From the NCBI RefSeq assembly GCF_938029485.1, contig NZ_CALHGC010000409.1, positions 1-9,996 on the forward strand: a stretch of DNA of 9,996 bases. Direction: 5' to 3'. Shown here one piece after another: positions 6,724 to 9,996 of this stretch (positions are counted from its first letter, which is position 1; every line of letters starts with the position of its first letter). The notes under the pieces are model-generated. The model did no database searches. It saw only the letters and a program-made list of their open reading frames with translations, and was not told where the DNA came from. A program made the translations under genes and the position numbers. This DNA comes from an uncultured Treponema sp. (GTDB lineage: Bacteria; Spirochaetota; Spirochaetia; Treponematales; Treponemataceae).

Positions 6724-6865
6724 CGAATAAACGTATCAGGCCGTTTTTTACATCCCCGCAAAATCAGGAGACTGTTCAAGCAGAGTTGAACCTCTTTGCG
6801 GTTCAAATGCTTGCCCAATCTCCTGATTTTGCGATTTATGTTTACTCGTCTGATACGTTTATTCG
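6724..6865. repeat. Large 142-nt four-part hairpin between convergent genes
   Basis: Four nested perfect stems share one axis. They are 16 bp (6724-6739/6850-6865), 15 bp (6757-6771/6819-6833), 6 bp CAAGCA/TGCTTG (6777-6782/6808-6813) and 7 bp TTGAACC/GGTTCAA (6786-6792/6800-6806), with loop TCTTTGC. The internal loops are nearly symmetric in size (17 versus 16 nt; 5 versus 5). The element begins 7 bases after the mglC stop and lies before the end of the convergent EFR1-type gene. It may stop transcription from both sides or protect the mglBAC 3' end. Its right half recurs in diverged form at 14-62, which suggests a mobile or repeated intergenic element. Confidence 0.7.
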
Positions 6866-6880
6866 GCTTTGGAAATAAAT

Positions 6881-6907
6881 TGCGAAAAATTTTAAAAATT
6901 TTTCGCA
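6881..6907. terminator. A/T-rich hairpin, possible bidirectional terminator
   Basis: TGCGAAAAAT (6881-6890) and ATTTTTCGCA (6898-6907) pair around TTTAAAA. The run of A and T inside the stem could act as part of a terminator from either side, and the site lies between convergent genes. No separate U-tract follows on either strand, so the call is weak. Confidence 0.35.
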
Positions 6908-6943
6908 GAAGGAAGGCGGTGGTTCTCAGCATTTTATCTATCT

Positions 6944-6960
6944 GTCTGATGCGATTACCC
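6944..6960 (+). repeat. Third copy of the CTGATrCG-like motif
   Basis: GTCTGATGCGATTACCC matches 6848-6864 at 13 of 17 positions, and that site matches 45-61 at 14 of 17. The bases just before it (ATTTTATCTATCT) also resemble ATTTATGTTTACTC before the 6848 copy. It may be a decayed fragment of the same intergenic repeat. Otherwise 6908-6991 shows nothing recognisable. Confidence 0.35.
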
Positions 6961-6991
6961 TTTTTCTAAAATAAAATGAGGCAGCATGGTA

Positions 6992-7816
6992 TTACACAAA
7001 GAATTCCGAAACAGCAGGACGCGTATAGTTTTGCTCAAGCATGGCTTTATGCGATAGGAAAAGCGGATCGTCGAATGATTTCGCGTTTGTGTGGCAATAC
7101 ACAATACAGGCTTGGCACTTTATGCAGATTCCGGGAACTAACGAAACATCGTTTTTGTCGATAGAGCCCATCGGACATACAGCCGCACAAACGCCGCAGT
7201 TGTCGCATTTTGCCTTATCGGTAACCGGTTTTGCCTTTAAAAAATTAACCGGCTTTCCGTCGGTGCCGAGCGGTACATAGTAGGCGGTAAGCGCTTCGTT
7301 TCGTTTTATTGCGGTATTGGACAGAGAACCGCCGGATTGTTGAAGTTTGTCAAAAACCTCATCGGCAAATGCCGACAACTGCTCATTGTCGGCTGCATCC
7401 GGCCGTCCAATACCTACCTCGGCAAACGCATGTATGCACACTACCGCACCGGCGGCAACTACCGAAAAATTATTCTTTTCCAATTCGCTGTGCAGCTCAC
7501 TCAAGGAATTATCAAAACTGCGATTCCCGAAGGTAACCACCGCTACGGCGCGCGTCTCGTTTCCTTTAAACAAGTTTTGCACAAAGGGTAGTACCTTATT
7601 CGGGATGCGCCCCGCATACGTCGGTACACCGAAAATGACCAAATCTTCAGACGAATACGTTCTGGTATCGGCATGAGCCGCCGGCAGCGTAAAGTCATCA
7701 ACTTCAACCGGCACGGAAAGTTTTTGCGCCAACCGGTCAGCAATAAATTCAATTACCTGCTTGGTATTGCCGGTAGGACTAAAAAAAACCGCTTTTATAT
7801 TTTTAATTGATTGCAT
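6992..7816 (-). CDS. EFR1-type flavodoxin/ferredoxin fusion protein
   Basis: This 274-residue cytoplasmic redox protein has an N-terminal flavodoxin-like domain with the FMN phosphate loop SPTGNTK (13-19) and VPTYAGRIP (64-72), typical of the flavin-binding face. Its C-terminal ferredoxin domain has two [4Fe-4S] sets: C204, C207, C210, C214 in CDNCGVCAAVCP, and C231, C234, C237, C241 in CIKCQACIVYCH. This order matches the EFR1 family of flavodoxin-ferredoxin proteins, which probably pass electrons between low-potential donors and an unknown partner. The ATG at 7816 has AGGA 8 bases upstream on its strand (7825-7828). It lies 110 nt after the CoA-transferase gene, on the same strand, and may be read from that transcript or from its own undetected promoter. 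The partner and substrate are not evident. Confidence 0.88.
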   Translation of the reverse strand: MQSIKNIKAVFFSPTGNTKQVIEFIADRLAQKLSVPVEVDDFTLPAAHADTRTYSSEDLVIFGVPTYAGRIPNKVLPFVQNLFKGNETRAVAVVTFGNRSFDNSLSELHSELEKNNFSVVAAGAVVCIHAFAEVGIGRPDAADNEQLSAFADEVFDKLQQSGGSLSNTAIKRNEALTAYYVPLGTDGKPVNFLKAKPVTDKAKCDNCGVCAAVCPMGSIDKNDVSLVPGICIKCQACIVYCHTNAKSFDDPLFLSHKAMLEQNYTRPAVSEFFV

Positions 7817-7892
7817 ACTCTATTTCCTTTTGTAAAAAACTGCACGGAGTTTTTCACAATCCCCCCGACACAGAACATCGGAGAATGATACG

Positions 7893-7920
7893 CTCTGCAC
7901 GAATAGGGATTCGTACAGAG
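7893..7920 (-). repeat. Hairpin between the CoA-transferase and EFR1 genes
   Basis: CTCTG-ACGAAT (7893-7904) pairs with ATTCGT-CAGAG (7909-7920), with one mismatch and a four-base loop, starting 6 bases after the CoA-transferase stop on the minus strand. No U-run follows, so it may slow or process the transcript rather than end it. A weaker A/T stem, AAAAACT 7835-7841/AGTTTTT 7848-7854, lies just before the EFR1 ribosome-binding site. Confidence 0.4.
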
Positions 7921-7926
7921 AGAAAG

Positions 7927-9273
7927 CTACCGCTGCTTATTGGAGCGCTTCCATATATGGAGTTTTTCCGCTTCGGCAATAAGCGAATCTCTAAAATCGG
8001 GATGGGCTATCGAAATTAAGGCTTCTGCCCGCTGCCATGTCGATAAACCCTTTAAGTTTACCTTGCCGTATTCGGTAACGAACCAATGGACATTGGTTCT
8101 TGCGTCCGTAACGACGGAACCCGGCGCAAGCGTAGGGCGGATACGGGAAGAAAGTGCACCGTTTTTATCCTTAAAGGTGGATGAACAGCAGATAAAACTT
8201 TTTCCGCCTTTGGATAGATAGGCGCCCAATACGAAATCGAGCTGGCCGCCTGCTCCCGAAATATGCTTGGTTCCCGACGTTTCGGCATTTACTTGACCGA
8301 ACAAGTCGATGTCCACAGCATTGTTGATGGACATAAAGTTATCGATTTGCGCAATAACCCGCGCATCGTTCGTATAAGATACGGGAGCCGCCATACAAGC
8401 CGGATTGTTATGAACATAGTCGTAGAGCTTTTTTGTCCCTGCGGCAAAGGCAAACACCTGCCGCCCCGGATCAATCGCTTTCTTTGCGCCGGTGATTTTT
8501 CCCGCTTTAGCAATATCGACAAAGGCATCAACATACATTTCCGTGTGTACGCCGAGATCTTTTAAATCGGACTTTGCGATCATCGCGCCGAGCGTATTGG
8601 GCATACCGCCGATACCGAGCTGCAAACATGCTCCGTTCGGAATTTCTTCGATGATAAGCTTTGCGACAGCCTTGTCCACTTCGGTAGGTTCTCCCTTATC
8701 GGCAAGCACGTCTATCGGTGGATTACCGCCTTCGATGATCATATCGACATCGGAAATGTGAATCTTATCATCAACGCCGTTTACGCAGGTAGGCATATTA
8801 GTATTGACTTCTACGATAACGATATCCGCGCAATCCGTAACCGCTTTGAGGTGAGATGCATTCAATCCGAAGTTGAAAAAGCCGTCCTTATCCATCGGCG
8901 TCGTTTGAAAAACTGATACGTTGAGGTGCTTAATATTTTCGTAATACCATCGCGGTAACTCGGAATAGCGGAGCGGCGCATAATAGCCGAAACCGGCGGC
9001 AATAGTTTTCCGTTCATAGCCCGACATATGCCAAGAATTCCATGTAAGATGAGCTGCGGGATCGTTTATTTTGAAAATTTCAAGCTCTCTCAGTACGACA
9101 CCGCCTCGAACTTTGATATCTTCAAGTTTAGGCAACCGTGCTGCCAATGCTTTATCGAATGCGGCGGGGGTATTGTTCCCCCATCCGTAATCGATCCAAT
9201 CACCCGATTTGACTACCTGAGCGGCTTTTTCTGCTGCGGTCAGTTTTTGTTTATATAACGAACTATAATCCAT
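7927..9273 (-). CDS. but: Butyryl-CoA:acetate CoA-transferase
   Basis: This cytoplasmic enzyme moves CoA from butyryl-CoA to acetate, releasing butyrate and giving acetyl-CoA. At 448 residues it has the family's usual length. Its sequence matches, from memory, the Roseburia-type enzyme closely: YKQKL near the N-terminus, SGDWIDYGW (23-31), WNSWHMSG (78-85), QLGIGGMPN (218-226), HTEMYVDAFVDIAKAGKI (243-260) with Glu245 as the expected catalytic residue that carries CoA, SGAGGQLDFVLGA (339-351) and WQRAEALISIAHPDFRD (413-429). Related enzymes use 4-hydroxybutyrate or other acids, but neighbouring crt supports butyrate. The ATG at 9273 lies 8 bases after the crt stop. The ribosome-binding site (AGGAAG) overlaps that stop codon, so translation is probably coupled. 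It is the terminal step of butyrate fermentation. Confidence 0.92.
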   Translation of the reverse strand: MDYSSLYKQKLTAAEKAAQVVKSGDWIDYGWGNNTPAAFDKALAARLPKLEDIKVRGGVVLRELEIFKINDPAAHLTWNSWHMSGYERKTIAAGFGYYAPLRYSELPRWYYENIKHLNVSVFQTTPMDKDGFFNFGLNASHLKAVTDCADIVIVEVNTNMPTCVNGVDDKIHISDVDMIIEGGNPPIDVLADKGEPTEVDKAVAKLIIEEIPNGACLQLGIGGMPNTLGAMIAKSDLKDLGVHTEMYVDAFVDIAKAGKITGAKKAIDPGRQVFAFAAGTKKLYDYVHNNPACMAAPVSYTNDARVIAQIDNFMSINNAVDIDLFGQVNAETSGTKHISGAGGQLDFVLGAYLSKGGKSFICCSSTFKDKNGALSSRIRPTLAPGSVVTDARTNVHWFVTEYGKVNLKGLSTWQRAEALISIAHPDFRDSLIAEAEKLHIWKRSNKQR

Positions 9274-9281
9274 AACTCTTC

Positions 9282-9996
9282 CTACCGGTTATAAAATTTT
9301 TCTACCTTTTCTTTTTTGACAAAAGCATTCATTGCCATTTTTTGGTCTTCCGTTGCAAAACATTGCGCAAATTCTTCCGTTTCAACGGCAACCGCTTTGT
9401 CAATACTTACCTGCAAGCCTCTATTGATGGCTTCTTTTGCTTTTTTTATTGCAAAGGGCGCCTTCTGGCAAATAACTTGTGCCATAGCGATCGTCTCTGC
9501 CATCAAATTCTCCGGCTTTGTCACCTTATTGACAAGTCCGATTGAAAACGCCTCCTCTGCTTTGATATGACGGCCGGTATAGATAAGCTCTTTGGCACGC
9601 CCTGCACCGATAAGCCGCGCAAGCCGCTGTGTGCCGCCGAAACCGGGCGTAATACCCAAGCCTGCTTCAGGCTGTGCAAAGCGGGCAGTTTCCGAGGCAA
9701 TACGGATATCGCATGCCATTGCAAGTTCGCAGCCGCCTCCCAAAGCGAAACCGTTCACCGCAGCAATGACCGGGCAATGGAAGTCCTCTATGCGGAAAAA
9801 TATTTTGTCGGCAAATTCTGCATACTGAATCGCTTGTTTTGCATCCATATCCTTCATCTCTGAAATATCCGCACCGGCAACAAAGCTTTTTTCGCCCGCT
9901 CCGGTAAGAATAACCGCGTAAATATTTTCTACTTTTTCAACTTCGTCTAAAGCTTGATTAAGATCCGCCAATACTGCCGTGCTGAGCGCATTTAAA
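9282..9996 (-). CDS. crt: Crotonase-type 3-hydroxybutyryl-CoA dehydratase, start outside the window
   Basis: The visible 237 residues lack the N-terminus. Reading continues without a stop to the right edge, and the first visible residues, LNALSTAVLADL, are typical crotonase sequence following the usual PxxxNAL start region, so about 20-25 residues are missing. The enzyme removes water from 3-hydroxybutyryl-CoA to give crotonyl-CoA, in the cytoplasm. Seen are the oxyanion-hole segments AGADISEM and FALGGGCELAMACDIRIA, with one catalytic Glu in GGGCEL, and the second in AQPEAGLGITPGFGGTQRL. Both catalytic acids are thus present. It is followed, 8 bases on, by the butyryl-CoA:acetate CoA-transferase, which supports a butyrate role over fatty-acid breakdown. 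Thiolase, dehydrogenase, bcd and etf genes may lie beyond the edge, but that cannot be seen. Confidence 0.9.
   Translation of the reverse strand, partial: LNALSTAVLADLNQALDEVEKVENIYAVILTGAGEKSFVAGADISEMKDMDAKQAIQYAEFADKIFFRIEDFHCPVIAAVNGFALGGGCELAMACDIRIASETARFAQPEAGLGITPGFGGTQRLARLIGAGRAKELIYTGRHIKAEEAFSIGLVNKVTKPENLMAETIAMAQVICQKAPFAIKKAKEAINRGLQVSIDKAVAVETEEFAQCFATEDQKMAMNAFVKKEKVEKFYNR

Noticed and set aside
6612..6932. Minus-strand reading frame over the mglC end and the large hairpin
   Set aside because: It overlaps the conserved C-terminus of MglC and the inverted repeats, and has no family resemblance or start signal.
9969..9971. TTG as the start of crt
   Set aside because: The frame continues upstream with typical crotonase residues to the window edge, so this codon is an internal leucine and the gene is simply cut by the window.

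Overview
The window looks like chromosomal DNA of a host-associated, saccharolytic spirochaete, most likely an oral Treponema. The main reason is the sugar-binding lipoprotein at 1858-3069, which strongly resembles, from memory, T. pallidum MglB-2 (Tp0684), including its rearranged topology. The intermediate G+C and a butyrate pathway absent from T. pallidum point to a treponeme of the T. vincentii/T. medium kind. That species-level placement is inference, not proof.

Layout. Positions 1-325 hold no convincing gene but contain a run of hairpins and part of a diverged repeat. A minus-strand gene (326-1660) encodes a membrane-anchored TPR protein with a C-terminal Mrr-like domain that seems to have lost its nuclease residues. 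It is divergent from the plus-strand operon mglB-mglA-mglC (1858-6716), an ABC importer for glucose/galactose. The operon has a clear sigma70-type promoter, an operator-like palindrome over the -35 box and a leader hairpin. The 375-nt mglB-mglA gap is full of stem-loops. Between the convergent ends of mglC and the next gene lies a 142-nt multi-part hairpin (6724-6865) whose right half is related to the repeat at 14-62.

The remaining genes are on the minus strand, so they are read from the right edge leftwards: crt (9282-9996, start outside the window), butyryl-CoA:acetate CoA-transferase (7927-9273) and, after a 110-nt gap, an EFR1-type flavodoxin/ferredoxin (6992-7816).

How they fit together. 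MglB captures hexose outside the inner membrane, and the MglA ATPase drives its import through MglC. Sugar is then presumably fermented through acetyl-CoA to butyrate. Crt makes crotonyl-CoA, and the CoA-transferase releases butyrate while forming acetyl-CoA for ATP synthesis. The flavodoxin/ferredoxin may carry low-potential electrons in this anaerobic metabolism.

The least ordinary points are the circularly permuted MglB, the roughly 220-residue charged helical N-terminal extension of MglC, the TPR/Mrr-like fusion, and the repeated intergenic hairpin elements. I see no CRISPR array, tRNA, rRNA, transposase or phage gene.
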